Source of the DNA: Bacilli bacterium
GTDB lineage: Bacteria > Bacillota_I > Bacilli_A > RFN20 > CAG-826
NCBI GenBank assembly: GCA_900767825.1
Contig: CAAGAN010000020.1
Span: 72,504-136,503, forward strand
Direction: 5' to 3'
DNA length: 64,000 nt
Part shown: one piece after another, positions 35,244-44,768 of the stretch
Layout: every line of letters starts with the position of its first letter
How positions within the stretch are numbered: the first letter of the stretch is position 1
Translations under genes and position numbers: made by a program
The notes under the pieces: generated by a model
The model's input: only the letters and a program-made list of their open reading frames with translations
Databases searched by the model: none
What the model was told of the DNA's origin: nothing

Positions 35244-35276
35244 AACCGTTAGGGATTAACCTCTCTAGCGGTTTTT
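35244..35276 (+). terminator. Rho-independent terminator after the giant surface protein gene
   Basis: AACCGTTAG ... CTAGCGGTT stem (9 bp with one wobble pair) followed by TTT and located 12 bases past the stop. Confidence 0.85.
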
Positions 35277-35400
35277 CTTATGATTTTTGGCGTTTTTATT
35301 TAATTTTAGTTAGAAAATCCTTGCAAATATTTAGCCTTGCTATAAGTTACACAGGCGGAATTATAAATTCCGGTTTCTTTTGGAGGTAATAATACGAATA

Positions 35401-36801
35401 ATGAGCAAGAAAATTAACAAAATATTGATATTGGTATCATCAACATTATTGCTAGGCTCTTGTAGCAATGACTCCACTAGTGAAAGTAGTTCATCTAGTG
35501 AAGAAGTGATTGAACCAATTAGTCCTATTTATAGCGATATCAATTCTTTCTATAAATCAATCAGCAAGGCTAGAAACTTCACTGTCCAGACCGATATAAA
35601 GAAAGGGAGCTCGCTTAAGCAATACTTCGACTATTTCACAAATACCTATGTTTATTGTGATTTTGAAGGTGATGAAACTGGATTTGCCTATAAGGATGGC
35701 AAGGTATTTAGGGTTGATAAGGATGCCAAGACTAATAAGTTCACCGCTAGCGATGAATATCTAGATGAAAATAATAAATCATATGCTTCTATTTGGGATA
35801 GCGGCTTAATATCTAGCCCAGTTCTAGATGCAACATATCTATCAAAAGGAGAAGGGGTAACTACATTAGATATCACTTCAAAGAACCTAAAGCTTCAATA
35901 CCTAAGGTTCTTGAAGATAGATGAAACAATGTTATCTGAAATATCTTCCTTCTCGACTTATATTGAAAATAACCTTACTTCAATAAAGGCTGTCATTAGC
36001 AAGACTACCTATACTTCAACATTCTATTCATTCAATACAACTAGCAATGATGAAGTAGAAGAATTCTTAAAAGAAAACGGGGCTGCTAGTATTGATCCAA
36101 TGTTATTAAGGGCAAAAAGTGACTTTGCCACAAATAATTTCACCCATGTCCACCGCGAAAACTTGACTTATGAAGAAAACAATAAGCTAACTGGCTACGA
36201 ATCATTCCTTCCTGGATATTATTATGATTTCTATACCAAGGCTTCTAATTACTCAATCTATTCAAAAGGATATATATCTCTCCATAACAAGGAATATATA
36301 AATGAAGACGGGACTAAAACTAGTTTTGATGGAGCATACCTCTTCTATCTAAATGAAGATAGAAGTGCAGTCAAATCAATATTATCTGCTGGACCAGCAT
36401 TCGTTACCAAGATATACGACATGCCATCTATTATGGATTATCCTTCCAAGATGGAAATGTGGGACCATAACCTCCAATACTTCTCTCCTACAAGTGATAA
36501 TAGGTTCAAAGGGTCTGGGTTTACCACTGAAGATGGATTGATACTTAATTCCTTCTATAAAAATAGCCAACTAGAGAATTCGCTAGTTGCTATATTGGGA
36601 AGTCTAACATCCCTCCAGTTAAATAGGTTAGATATGTTTATCGAACAAGGAACAACAATTAGCGAAGATAAGATTACATTCTTGTTCAATGTAGTTGCTA
36701 ATGGAGCTACATATGATTGTGTATATGAATATATTGACTTCAATAATTCTGAAATTGAAGCAGTTGATGAATTTGCCGCCAAATTCATAGATAAGGAGTA
36801 A
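35401..36801 (+). CDS. Secreted lipoprotein, function unknown
   Basis: 466 residues from the ATG at 35401, with GGAGGT 13 bases upstream; the frame opens earlier at TTG 35380, which overlaps that ribosome-binding site and is not used. The signal peptide has lipobox LLGSC, followed by a Ser-rich linker. The body is alpha/beta with YYDFYTK and SKGYISLHN-type strands and no recognised family; it is similar in size and style to DUF-type LolA-like lipoproteins, but this is a guess. The next lipoprotein gene starts two bases after its stop. Confidence 0.72.
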   Translation: MSKKINKILILVSSTLLLGSCSNDSTSESSSSSEEVIEPISPIYSDINSFYKSISKARNFTVQTDIKKGSSLKQYFDYFTNTYVYCDFEGDETGFAYKDGKVFRVDKDAKTNKFTASDEYLDENNKSYASIWDSGLISSPVLDATYLSKGEGVTTLDITSKNLKLQYLRFLKIDETMLSEISSFSTYIENNLTSIKAVISKTTYTSTFYSFNTTSNDEVEEFLKENGAASIDPMLLRAKSDFATNNFTHVHRENLTYEENNKLTGYESFLPGYYYDFYTKASNYSIYSKGYISLHNKEYINEDGTKTSFDGAYLFYLNEDRSAVKSILSAGPAFVTKIYDMPSIMDYPSKMEMWDHNLQYFSPTSDNRFKGSGFTTEDGLILNSFYKNSQLENSLVAILGSLTSLQLNRLDMFIEQGTTISEDKITFLFNVVANGATYDCVYEYIDFNNSEIEAVDEFAAKFIDKE

Positions 36802-36803
36802 AA

Positions 36804-37592
36804 ATGAAAAAGTTATTATTATCAAGTTTATTATTATCCCCATTGTTATTTTCTTGCGGGACTAATTCTTCTTCTAGTAGTGTAGAATCAACTACCCCTG
36901 AATCAACTGATACTGGGACATCGACAACTAAGGAAGATGAATTCATAACTGTCAAATGGAATAAAGGAAATACAGTAGGGGAAGATATTTCTACATCAGG
37001 TACATTCATTGATGTAGCGGTCAAGATTCCTCTAGTTGTAGGTTCTTCTTATTCATTTGGATTCACCTATCCTTCTGGAGATCCTATCGCAGGGAGTGAG
37101 ATTAAGATTACCGATAATGGAGTTGCCTCATTAGTTATCAATGATGATGGATCATTTAACCTAACTGGAGAAAAGCAAGGCGAGACCATTCTTTGTGTCT
37201 ATGGAGCTGATGGATTCCTCCATTATAGAGATAAATTAACATTCAGGAACCCATTGTCTAAAACTGAGATGTTAGACTTCATCGTTAATAAAGTTGACCA
37301 TTATGAATCTCAATTTATAAAGGGAATGGATATCTACTTTACTTCTAAAAATAGCGGTCAAATTATCGGCATGGATGAATCTACAACTCTAGCTAATCCA
37401 ATTACATTCAACTTTGAATATAACGATGAAAGTAGCGATGAATATGAATATCGCGTTACTAATTACGATAATTCCTCATCTGGCTCGACTGTAGTCATTA
37501 CAACAATCTACATCATGAAGCATGGCTATGTAATGCATCCAGTCACCGCTAATACTTTGGTCGATTTCTTCTTCCCTGTATTTGAGGAATAG
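36804..37592 (+). CDS. Secreted lipoprotein, function unknown
   Basis: 262 residues with signal peptide and lipobox LLFSC (Cys17), then a Ser/Thr linker. The middle resembles one Ig-like domain (GSEIKITDNGVASLVINDDGSFNLTGEKQGETILCVYG). The C-terminal 100 residues are unrecognised. AAGGAG precedes the ATG. It is the second gene of a three-lipoprotein operon (35401, 36804, 37608). Confidence 0.75.
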   Translation: MKKLLLSSLLLSPLLFSCGTNSSSSSVESTTPESTDTGTSTTKEDEFITVKWNKGNTVGEDISTSGTFIDVAVKIPLVVGSSYSFGFTYPSGDPIAGSEIKITDNGVASLVINDDGSFNLTGEKQGETILCVYGADGFLHYRDKLTFRNPLSKTEMLDFIVNKVDHYESQFIKGMDIYFTSKNSGQIIGMDESTTLANPITFNFEYNDESSDEYEYRVTNYDNSSSGSTVVITTIYIMKHGYVMHPVTANTLVDFFFPVFEE

Positions 37593-37607
37593 AAAGGAAT
37601 TAAATTT

Positions 37608-40172
37608 ATGAAAAAAACAACATTATTATTAGTTTTATCTGCTTTAGGCCTTGCTAGTTGTGGGGTTGCTCCTTCAACTAGTGAAACTCCATCAACTAAT
37701 CCTGATACCCAAGAAAGCACGAATACTACAACCTCAACATTAGTTTCTACTGAAGAAGAGGAAGAATATGTAATCAAAGTCAGCGTACCTTCTAATATCC
37801 AGGTAACTCCTTCTAAAACTAAAGCCAAAGAAGGCGAAGAGATTACTTTGACTGTAACTATCGATGAAGGCTTTGAATTAGTATCATTGAAGGCTAATGA
37901 TGAAGTATTAACAGTTACTAATGGAACTGCTAGCTTTGTTATGCCAAATAGATCAGTTTCTATTACCGCTACTTTAAGTGTTACTGGTGATGTTACTCTT
38001 CAAGGTGGCATCGTCGCAGTTCTAAATGAGGAAACAGCTGGCAGCGGACTTTATGTTGCTAGAAACATCAAAGTAGCATCTACAACTAATTTCTCATTCA
38101 AGGTTGGTGGTCAAACCTTAAGCGTTATTGATATCGATACCACTAAGTGCTTTGCTTCCTTAGGGACTGGCAATACTTCTACTGGCAATATCTCTATTGC
38201 TGGCGGGGCTACTTATGATTTCTATTATGATGATAATGCTGATCCAGAAATGGGTAGATGCTATATCAAGAAAGTATCTCAAGATACCCTTCCAAGCGAT
38301 GTCGGTACTTTAGCCAACCTATTTGATGGACGTATCAAGGCCGAAGATACAATGAATGTATCTGGAGTGTCTTCTATTTCCTATTCAAATAAGATTACCG
38401 ATACCAAATATGAATATAGCAATTATTCAAATGGATCTAGTGCAAAAGTAACCAAAGTATCTACTGGCACTGATAAAGGATTTGTTAGCAAGAAGATAAA
38501 TGGTGACGTCTATAGCGTCGTTGATTCTTATGTCGAATATGGTGAGAATCCTTCCTATAACCTAAATACTGCCGCCTATGCTTCTAGATATGGTTTGGTA
38601 AACAAAGAAAGCGATATCACCTATTCTAAATACCAAATGAGTAGGGGTGAAGCCGAATATGAAGCCCATAAATTCTCCCATGGATTAAATTCTTTACGTT
38701 TTGATATCCAGAATGCCTATTATGTCGGATTTGATTCAAGTGCCACGACTGGAACTGAAGGATTAGGTGCTTTTGATAGGAAAGTTACTTCAACCGCTGG
38801 AGCAAAAGGATTCAAGGTATCTTTAGATTCCTATAGGGAAATCGATACAACGAATTCGACTAATCTCGATGATTCTGAAAAAGAAGTATCTTATTATCTA
38901 TATGATGTAGACTTTAGCTTTGATAAGGCAGGAAGACCATTAAGTGGTACCTATACTGCTAAAAAATATGGCAAGGATGCCTATGACTTCTCTAGCCATA
39001 CATTAACTAATCCTGATAAGTTTACTCTTATCGGAAGTCTAGAATTTGCCTATACATACGGGACGGTCGATAAGCTTAATGAAGTTGATGACTCTGCATA
39101 TTTATCTTCTTCAATAAGCGCCACCTTCACCGATGGATTATTAGGAAGCGAGTATGAAGGAAAGAATGCCCTTCAATTAAAGTCTGCCGATACTGATGTA
39201 AATGAATTCATGACTTTGACTTCCAGCGCTCCTAAAGCCTTAGATAAATCAAATTATGTCATTATGGCTTCTAGCGACCCAACAGTTATTGGACCTCGCA
39301 GTGCTAACGAGCCACTTCGCTTTGCTACTAAAAAAGCAGGCAAGGCAACATTAACCATTGGTAATCCTGGTGTCCCAAGCGCTCCAAAAACTACTGTTGA
39401 AGTTGAAGTAGTTGCCAATATTACCGTATGGGGCTTCTATATGGTTGGAGAAAATGGCTATTCAGTACCAGATGCCCTTTATGCTTCTGATAAGGTTGTC
39501 ATGGAAACCGGCACCAAGTTCAGATTCAGGGTTTATGGAACTCCTAAGAATGTTGATCTTCCATTTACCATTACAGTTGATAAACCAGAGGTAATGAATA
39601 TCTGGGCCGAAGCAAATAAAGATGGCCATTATTACATCAATTATGATGCAACTAAGTCAGTCATCTCTGCCCAAACCGAAATAAAAGTTACCATCAATTC
39701 CGCATTCTATTATGAAAGCAGCAAACCAACCGTATTCACTGTTACATTGGTTCCTGGATCAACTTTCTCTCCAGTAGGAACTTGGTATATGGCTACTAAA
39801 TATGACGCAGATAGTAATCCAACTGCATGCGATAAGAATGTCATTGCTAATATCAAACTTTATGAAGATAGTGTAGAAACACTTTCTAGCATTACCTATA
39901 AGAGTGTTACCTATAAATTCTCATTCTCTATTGATGAGAACACAAAGAAATGGACTTTCGGAAATAAGTCTTCTACTAGCGGTATTAATTTTGACATCTA
40001 TATGTCTGAAACTGATAACGGATATCTAGGCATTGCTCTTCACAAACCAGCCGAATGGGCTGGTCTTGATAGCGGAACAGAACCTGTTGATATCCTTGGT
40101 TCAGTTGTTGAAGATGAAGGATTTGCAACTGTTCAGTATCAAGTATTCGTCCCGTCTTCCTTTGCTAAATAA
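37608..40172 (+). CDS. Large surface lipoprotein with InlB B-repeat-like domain
   Basis: 854 residues. The signal peptide is followed by lipobox LASC and a Thr-rich linker. Residues about 50-125 match the divergent InlB B-repeat type (QVTPSKTKAKEGEEITLTVTIDEGFELVSLKANDEVL, then FVMPNRSVSITATL). The centre is long and beta-rich. Around residues 520-610 there is an Ig-like region with VIMASSDPTVIGPRSANEPLRFATKKAGKATLTIGN. The C-terminus (FSPVGTWYMATKYDADSNP) recalls the terminal domain of the 636-residue lipoprotein at 25209. It is the last gene of its operon and is followed by a terminator. Surface binding role inferred. Confidence 0.78.
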   Translation: MKKTTLLLVLSALGLASCGVAPSTSETPSTNPDTQESTNTTTSTLVSTEEEEEYVIKVSVPSNIQVTPSKTKAKEGEEITLTVTIDEGFELVSLKANDEVLTVTNGTASFVMPNRSVSITATLSVTGDVTLQGGIVAVLNEETAGSGLYVARNIKVASTTNFSFKVGGQTLSVIDIDTTKCFASLGTGNTSTGNISIAGGATYDFYYDDNADPEMGRCYIKKVSQDTLPSDVGTLANLFDGRIKAEDTMNVSGVSSISYSNKITDTKYEYSNYSNGSSAKVTKVSTGTDKGFVSKKINGDVYSVVDSYVEYGENPSYNLNTAAYASRYGLVNKESDITYSKYQMSRGEAEYEAHKFSHGLNSLRFDIQNAYYVGFDSSATTGTEGLGAFDRKVTSTAGAKGFKVSLDSYREIDTTNSTNLDDSEKEVSYYLYDVDFSFDKAGRPLSGTYTAKKYGKDAYDFSSHTLTNPDKFTLIGSLEFAYTYGTVDKLNEVDDSAYLSSSISATFTDGLLGSEYEGKNALQLKSADTDVNEFMTLTSSAPKALDKSNYVIMASSDPTVIGPRSANEPLRFATKKAGKATLTIGNPGVPSAPKTTVEVEVVANITVWGFYMVGENGYSVPDALYASDKVVMETGTKFRFRVYGTPKNVDLPFTITVDKPEVMNIWAEANKDGHYYINYDATKSVISAQTEIKVTINSAFYYESSKPTVFTVTLVPGSTFSPVGTWYMATKYDADSNPTACDKNVIANIKLYEDSVETLSSITYKSVTYKFSFSIDENTKKWTFGNKSSTSGINFDIYMSETDNGYLGIALHKPAEWAGLDSGTEPVDILGSVVEDEGFATVQYQVFVPSSFAK

Positions 40173-40186
40173 GTAAGTTCATTAAA

Positions 40187-40218
40187 GGCTATCTAACTAA
40201 CCATTAGGTAGTCTTTTT
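40187..40218 (+). terminator. Rho-independent terminator of the three-lipoprotein operon
   Basis: GGCTATCTAA, 7-base loop, TTAGGTAGTC, then TTTTT: a 10-bp stem with two wobble pairs starting 14 bases after the stop. Confidence 0.85.
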
Positions 40219-40608
40219 CTTTTGACTAAGCACGTGGAAACTGTCCTTTGCTTGCAATTAAAGGTATAAACTTTGTTTATTTTCTATAAAAACACTCTTA
40301 TTCACATATCTATGTAACCTAAAGGTTGCTTTAATAATTTGCTATTAAAGTCTTAAAAAGATAGGCTAGACCTAGGGTTTAGACCGGTAACATGTATTTA
40401 AAACGGGAGACTATAAAAGTAACGTGTTTGGTTAATCCGCTGTTAAAAAGAAGGATTGCTACTTTGCAGTAAAATAATGAGTTTCCTTAATTTGTGTTTT
40501 CTATTCTTAAAGTAAATCTATCTATCAAAATAATTGATTTGGCTTCTACGCCATGATAAAATGGCATAGTAAAATTAATGAATGGCATAGTAAAATGGAT
40601 GGTATTTT
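40219..40608. promoter_or_regulatory. Upstream region of the AlbA_2 gene with ATGGCATAG repeats
   Basis: No gene seen in the first 300 bases. Near the end CTACGCCAT (40546-40554), ATGGCATAG (40561-40569) and ATGGCATAG (40582-40590) form an inverted pair plus a direct repeat with a 21-base period; the direct copies are identical for 15 bases (ATGGCATAGTAAAAT). A TAAAAT box in the last copy ends 12 bases before the ATG at 40609. Confidence 0.5.
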
Positions 40609-41943
40609 ATGAATTTAGGCAAAGAAAACGAAACAACCGAATTTAAAGAAACAACCGCTGAATTAAGACAGGGGCTGATGGATATGTCCGCCATCTTGAA
40701 TAAGCACGGCAAAGGATTGCTTTATTTTGGCGTTAAAGATTGGGGCGACGTTTGTGGAATGCAAGTTGGAAAAGACACAAGAAAAACCATTACTCAAGAA
40801 ATCAGAGCGCACATTAAACCAGCCTGTATGTTTGAAGTAAAAGAAATGTCTGTAGATAATAAAACTTTTATCGAAGTTTCTTTCTTTGGTAATAATCCTC
40901 CTTATAGTGCTTACGATAGATATTATTTAAGATTTGATGATCAATCCCCAGTTATGGAAAGAGACCAATTAAATACTTATTTTTTGGGTTTGAATAATGA
41001 TTATTCTAAATGGGAAGACGATGATTCAAGCGAAACAATTGATTGTGTTGATGATAGTTTTATTGAGAGTTATGTAAAACGTGGCAATGAAGTTAACAGG
41101 GTGCCTTTTAAATACATAAATAAGGAAAACGCATTAAGACAAATGCATCTTATTCATCCTAATGGGAACTTAAACAATGCAGGCAATGTATTATTTTCCT
41201 CGAAAAAACCTGTTGCTGTTAAATTTGCTGTGTTCGAAGGAACAAATAGGACAAACTTCATTGATATGAAGATTTTTCATGGAAATATATTTGAATGCAT
41301 TGAAGAGTCAATGCTATATATTAAGTCTCATATAAATTTTGGTGTTAAATTTGATGGATCAATCAGAAGAGAAAATGTGCCGGAATTTCCTCTTGAAGCT
41401 ATTAGAGAAATAGTGGTCAATGCTTTTGCTCATGGATTATATAAAGCATCCACCGATTTTGAAGTTTGCTTATTTAAAAATAGATTAACAATTTATTCTC
41501 CTGGTCATTTTCCAAAGCCATATAAGCCAGAAGAATTTGCGAGTGGAAATTTAGAATCAATTCCATTTAATCCAAAAATAGTAGAAGTGTTGTTTGGCGA
41601 TGAAACTATTGAAAAATATGCAACCGGTTTTGGAAGGACATTTGAATTCCTTAATAAAAACAATATTGCTTATGATTATGTCGATACTGGCAATGGGTTT
41701 AGATTCACCTTTTGGCGTAGTAATGGCACTGTAAATGGCGTAGTAAAATTGACTGATGGCGAAGAAAAAGTTCTCGATATTTTAAAAAAGAACCCCAACG
41801 CTATTATTAAGATGATTTCTAATGAAACTGATTTAAGTGTTAGAACGATTCAAAGAATCCTAGTGTCTCTAAAAGAAAAGGATTTGTTAATTAGAAGGGG
41901 TTCTGATAAAACTGGTTATTGGGAAGTTCTTGATAACAAATAA
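40609..41943 (+). CDS. AlbA_2/Schlafen-type ATP-binding protein with winged helix
   Basis: 444 residues. The N-terminus has the AlbA_2 (Schlafen AAA_4-like) domain: ENETTEFKETTAELRQGLMDMSAILNKHGKGLLYFGVKDWGDVCG. Residues about 250-350 resemble the small GHKL-type HATPase_c_4 domain (PLEAIREIVVNAFAHGLY, then TGFGRTFEFLNKN). The C-terminus is a winged helix (EEKVLDILKKNPNAIIKMISNETDLSVRTIQRILVSLKEKDLLIRRG), preceded by a GTVNGVVK linker. Such proteins are widespread in gut bacteria and thought to be DNA-binding regulators or defence-related; the role is not known. No Shine-Dalgarno sequence. The linker DNA repeats the TGGCGTAGTAAAAT motif found upstream of the gene. Confidence 0.87.
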   Translation: MNLGKENETTEFKETTAELRQGLMDMSAILNKHGKGLLYFGVKDWGDVCGMQVGKDTRKTITQEIRAHIKPACMFEVKEMSVDNKTFIEVSFFGNNPPYSAYDRYYLRFDDQSPVMERDQLNTYFLGLNNDYSKWEDDDSSETIDCVDDSFIESYVKRGNEVNRVPFKYINKENALRQMHLIHPNGNLNNAGNVLFSSKKPVAVKFAVFEGTNRTNFIDMKIFHGNIFECIEESMLYIKSHINFGVKFDGSIRRENVPEFPLEAIREIVVNAFAHGLYKASTDFEVCLFKNRLTIYSPGHFPKPYKPEEFASGNLESIPFNPKIVEVLFGDETIEKYATGFGRTFEFLNKNNIAYDYVDTGNGFRFTFWRSNGTVNGVVKLTDGEEKVLDILKKNPNAIIKMISNETDLSVRTIQRILVSLKEKDLLIRRGSDKTGYWEVLDNK

Positions 41944-42412
41944 GCACAGCCTTTGTAGCACTCTGCAGCATGACTTATCAATAACAAATATTGCATAAAC
42001 ATTGTTCTGACCAATAGTTTCCACCATGTGTGAAGCGTGTTAACATATTTTGTGCATGTTAAAGCTGGGGATGAAGTATCTAGCGAATCCAATAAACCTG
42101 TTACTTTTAATGGGGATGAATGTGGGATGCTTTTATATCCTTGAGTAGTCCAAAAATAGGTGATACATGTATCAATTTAAAGTGATTTAAAACCACTTAA
42201 CCCGTTGATGCGTTTTAACCATCCATTGAATCAAATAAGCAACCCATGTATCTATTTCATTTGTTTAAAACCATTAAAGACATATATCTAAATGCCCTAG
42301 AATTCATTTCTAGGCCTCTAGGGCTTAATTAATAGATATTATGATAATTAATATAGGCAAAAGAAAAAGCCCCTAGATTTGGCTCTAGAGGCTAATTGGA
42401 TTATTAGGTTAA
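41944..42412. other. Intergenic region with possible gene remnant and hairpins
   Basis: A short open stretch ending at TGA 42142-42144 could encode the tail VKAGDEVSSESNKPVTFNGDECGMLLYP, which looks like a decayed 3' gene end, without a start signal. Further on, GCCCTAGA / TCTAGGGC (42294-42301, 42317-42324) encloses an alternative CCTAGAA / TTCTAGG stem (42296-42314). These resemble the adjacent terminator at 42363-42393. Confidence 0.35.
42363..42393 (-). terminator. Rho-independent terminator of the 706-residue lipoprotein gene
   Basis: On the minus strand AGCCTCTAGA, loop GCCAAA, TCTAGGGGCT, then TTTTTC: a 10-bp stem with one wobble pair about 20 bases past the stop at 42413. Confidence 0.9.
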
Positions 42413-44533
42413 TTAGGCCTTTTTGCTAGCGATGATAGCTTTAGCAGCTTCAGGCATTGCATCAGTACCAACTCCAGAATAGGTAATGCTAGCGATGTAG
42501 TGGATATCTTCGCCAGCTTGGAAGTCTAATGTATAGGTTAATGCAGAGCCATCGCCGCTTAAGACAAAGCTTAAGGTGCAGGCATCATAGATCCAACCTT
42601 GTGCTCCCATCCAGAAACAGATGTAGATAGAGGACATGAAGTCGGTTTGGGCCATCATGATTGAGTTAACGCCGGTGACATAGGTAACACCAACGAAATT
42701 CAAATCGGCATCTTCGCCATTGTGGTTCATAATCCAAGTTGTAGAAGAATCAGTTTCGCTAACAGTTTTAGAAACAAATGAAGCATCTCCTAGAAGAGTT
42801 TCAGGCTTTGATTCATCACCAATATTAAGTATGACAGCGGTTGGGACTTCTAATGAATTGGTCCAGATGTCAGTCAACTTGGATTTATCATCGGCAACAG
42901 GATCTGAGAAGGTTTCAATTCCATCTTTAGTTGTAGCTGAGGAAGTGTATGTAGAACCGTTTGCAGTGAATAGAAGTGTGGTGCTATCTACGCTAGTTCC
43001 AAGTCCAGCATCGTAATATTTATTTAATCCAGTTACTTTCTTATAGATACCATCGGCATTAGCGTGGGATTCCATCTCGAAGGTTGGAAGGACTTCGGTT
43101 AATTTGCCATCATCAGCTCTGACTTTTAATCCAGATGGGCAATCAATTGCTTCACCAGTTTTAGAATTGACCCAGCTAGCTTTAGCAGTAGCGGAGAAGG
43201 TCTTCTTTTCTTGCATGTTGGTGAAGAAATTAGTTAAGGCAGAGATATCAACGGCTTCTGGATAAACTGGGTTAGCCATCCAATTTGCAACTGGGGCAAC
43301 GGTAGTAGTTCCAACATCAGAGATTTGTAAGCCTAATGATAATTGAGAACCATTGTAAGAAATGTTTTGGACTATTTGACCATTAGAAGCAACTGGATAG
43401 AACATTGCAAATGTTCCATCTTTTCCTAATAAGGCAGCCATTCCAGCAACTTCTTTTTGAGTAGCTTGCTTTACTAAATTTTCGATATAGTAGAAGGAAC
43501 CAGGGGCTAGTCTTTCATAAAGTGTGCTGATATTGGTGTCATATTTATCAATAGCAACAGATTCTAGTAAATAGGCTCCGGTAGGTTCGCCTTTATTTAT
43601 TATTTCTTCCCATTTGGTTCCTCCGACATTACCGTCGGAATTGAAGACACCGAAACCATATGCTTCTGGGGAACGTCCTTTGCCTGGGGTGACTTTGAAT
43701 TGATCAGCAACGAATTCTAATTCATCATCGCTTTTTGCCCTTGCAATGGCAGTATAGGCATAATATTTGCCATCTTTGCCTTTCATTGAACCTTCAAAAT
43801 TGAAGTCTTCTTTATTTTCACCAGAAGTTCCAAGAACAGCATAGAAGTCTTTATCGACGTATTCGACACCGGTGATGCTATTCATGATGGTGAAGTTGCT
43901 ATCGATAGAATCAATGAAGTTATTGAATTTAATTTTGCCTTTGGAGACAACTTTTCCTTCAATGGCTCTTTTTGTCTTACCGGCTTTGATGGTTAATAAG
44001 AAATCACCATAATCAACACCAGTAACCTTATGTCCATCGATTTCGATGGTTTCGGATTCGCTAGATAATGTCCAGTTCTTGACTTTTGTTACAGTGACAA
44101 AGTCTTCAACATTGATAGCGTTATCATCTCCGATAACGATTTCGCTTGGTACTTTGGCTTCATCAAAGACGATGTTGCCCCTGATATTGGCTTCTGGGTC
44201 AGTGACGGTAATCTTGATTTCAAGTTTGCCTTCGCTAGTCATGGCGGTTATAGTGACATCGCCTTCACCAACACCAGTGACGGTTCCTTCGTTATCGACT
44301 GTAGCAATCTTGACGTTGCCAGAAATCCATTTAACACCTTCTTCGGTCTTCTTTAGTCTTAAAACGATTGTGCTTCCGATATCAACACTAGTGGCACTGG
44401 CGATGATCTCGTTTGTTTCTTGTTCAGATGTAGATGGTCCAGTAGAAGACTTGCTTTCACAAGCAACGCTACCGATAACTCCAACACCTAATAAAGCAAC
44501 AACAGATAAAGTCTTTAAAATCTTGCTTTTCAT
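42413..44533 (-). CDS. Surface lipoprotein with Big_2-type Ig domain
   Basis: 706 residues. The signal peptide ends in GSVAC, followed by a Ser/Thr linker. Residues about 45-115 form a bacterial Ig-like Big_2 domain (GSTIVLRLKKTEEGVKWISGNVKIATVDNEGTVTGVGEGDVTITAM). The remaining 590 residues are beta-rich without a recognised family. The gene has an unusual 5' leader of over 70 bases carrying two hairpins, one of them terminator-like, between a TTGCAA/TATTTT promoter and the AAAGGA ribosome-binding site. The strong leader and terminator mark a single-gene, regulated transcript. Surface binding role inferred. Confidence 0.8.
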   Translation of the reverse strand: MKSKILKTLSVVALLGVGVIGSVACESKSSTGPSTSEQETNEIIASATSVDIGSTIVLRLKKTEEGVKWISGNVKIATVDNEGTVTGVGEGDVTITAMTSEGKLEIKITVTDPEANIRGNIVFDEAKVPSEIVIGDDNAINVEDFVTVTKVKNWTLSSESETIEIDGHKVTGVDYGDFLLTIKAGKTKRAIEGKVVSKGKIKFNNFIDSIDSNFTIMNSITGVEYVDKDFYAVLGTSGENKEDFNFEGSMKGKDGKYYAYTAIARAKSDDELEFVADQFKVTPGKGRSPEAYGFGVFNSDGNVGGTKWEEIINKGEPTGAYLLESVAIDKYDTNISTLYERLAPGSFYYIENLVKQATQKEVAGMAALLGKDGTFAMFYPVASNGQIVQNISYNGSQLSLGLQISDVGTTTVAPVANWMANPVYPEAVDISALTNFFTNMQEKKTFSATAKASWVNSKTGEAIDCPSGLKVRADDGKLTEVLPTFEMESHANADGIYKKVTGLNKYYDAGLGTSVDSTTLLFTANGSTYTSSATTKDGIETFSDPVADDKSKLTDIWTNSLEVPTAVILNIGDESKPETLLGDASFVSKTVSETDSSTTWIMNHNGEDADLNFVGVTYVTGVNSIMMAQTDFMSSIYICFWMGAQGWIYDACTLSFVLSGDGSALTYTLDFQAGEDIHYIASITYSGVGTDAMPEAAKAIIASKKA

Positions 44534-44548
44534 AAATGTTCCTTTCTC

Positions 44549-44599
44549 ACTAAACTCATATGAGATTTAGTAGTAAAAACCTCATCGGTCCGTGAGGTT
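44549..44599 (-). promoter_or_regulatory. Two-hairpin 5' leader, possible attenuator
   Basis: On the minus strand hairpin 1 is AACCTCA-CGGACCGA-TGAGGTT (44578-44599) followed by TTT, so it looks like an intrinsic terminator. Hairpin 2 is an 11-bp stem with one bulge, ACTAAAtCTCAT / ATGAGTTTAGT (44549-44571), ending three bases before the AAAGGA. ATGAG of hairpin 1 could pair with CTCAT of hairpin 2, so the two could be mutually exclusive. Confidence 0.45.
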
Positions 44600-44733
44600 G
44601 CCTATATAAAATAATAACAAAACAAAAACTTGCAACCATTAAATTGAAAATTTAAAGGGTTTTAGGATGATTAAGGTTAAAAATAGGCAAAAAGGATAAA
44701 TTCGGTTACTAATTTAAATAAATCGGTAATGAA

Positions 44734-44765
44734 AATAGCCCAAGGATTTAATTCCAAGGGCTATT
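44734..44765 (-). terminator. Rho-independent terminator of the M6 protease gene
   Basis: On the minus strand AATAGCCC ... GGGCTATT (8 bp) with an inner GGA/TCC pair, followed by TTTTC, directly after the stop codon at 44769. Confidence 0.8.
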
Positions 44766-44768
44766 AAG

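Noticed and set aside
35380..35382. TTG at 35380 as the start of the lipoprotein at 35401
   Set aside because: It overlaps the GGAGGT site that serves the downstream ATG.
36785..37024. Minus-strand frame with a lipobox-like look (78 codons)
   Set aside because: It is the reverse complement of the signal and linker region of a real lipoprotein.
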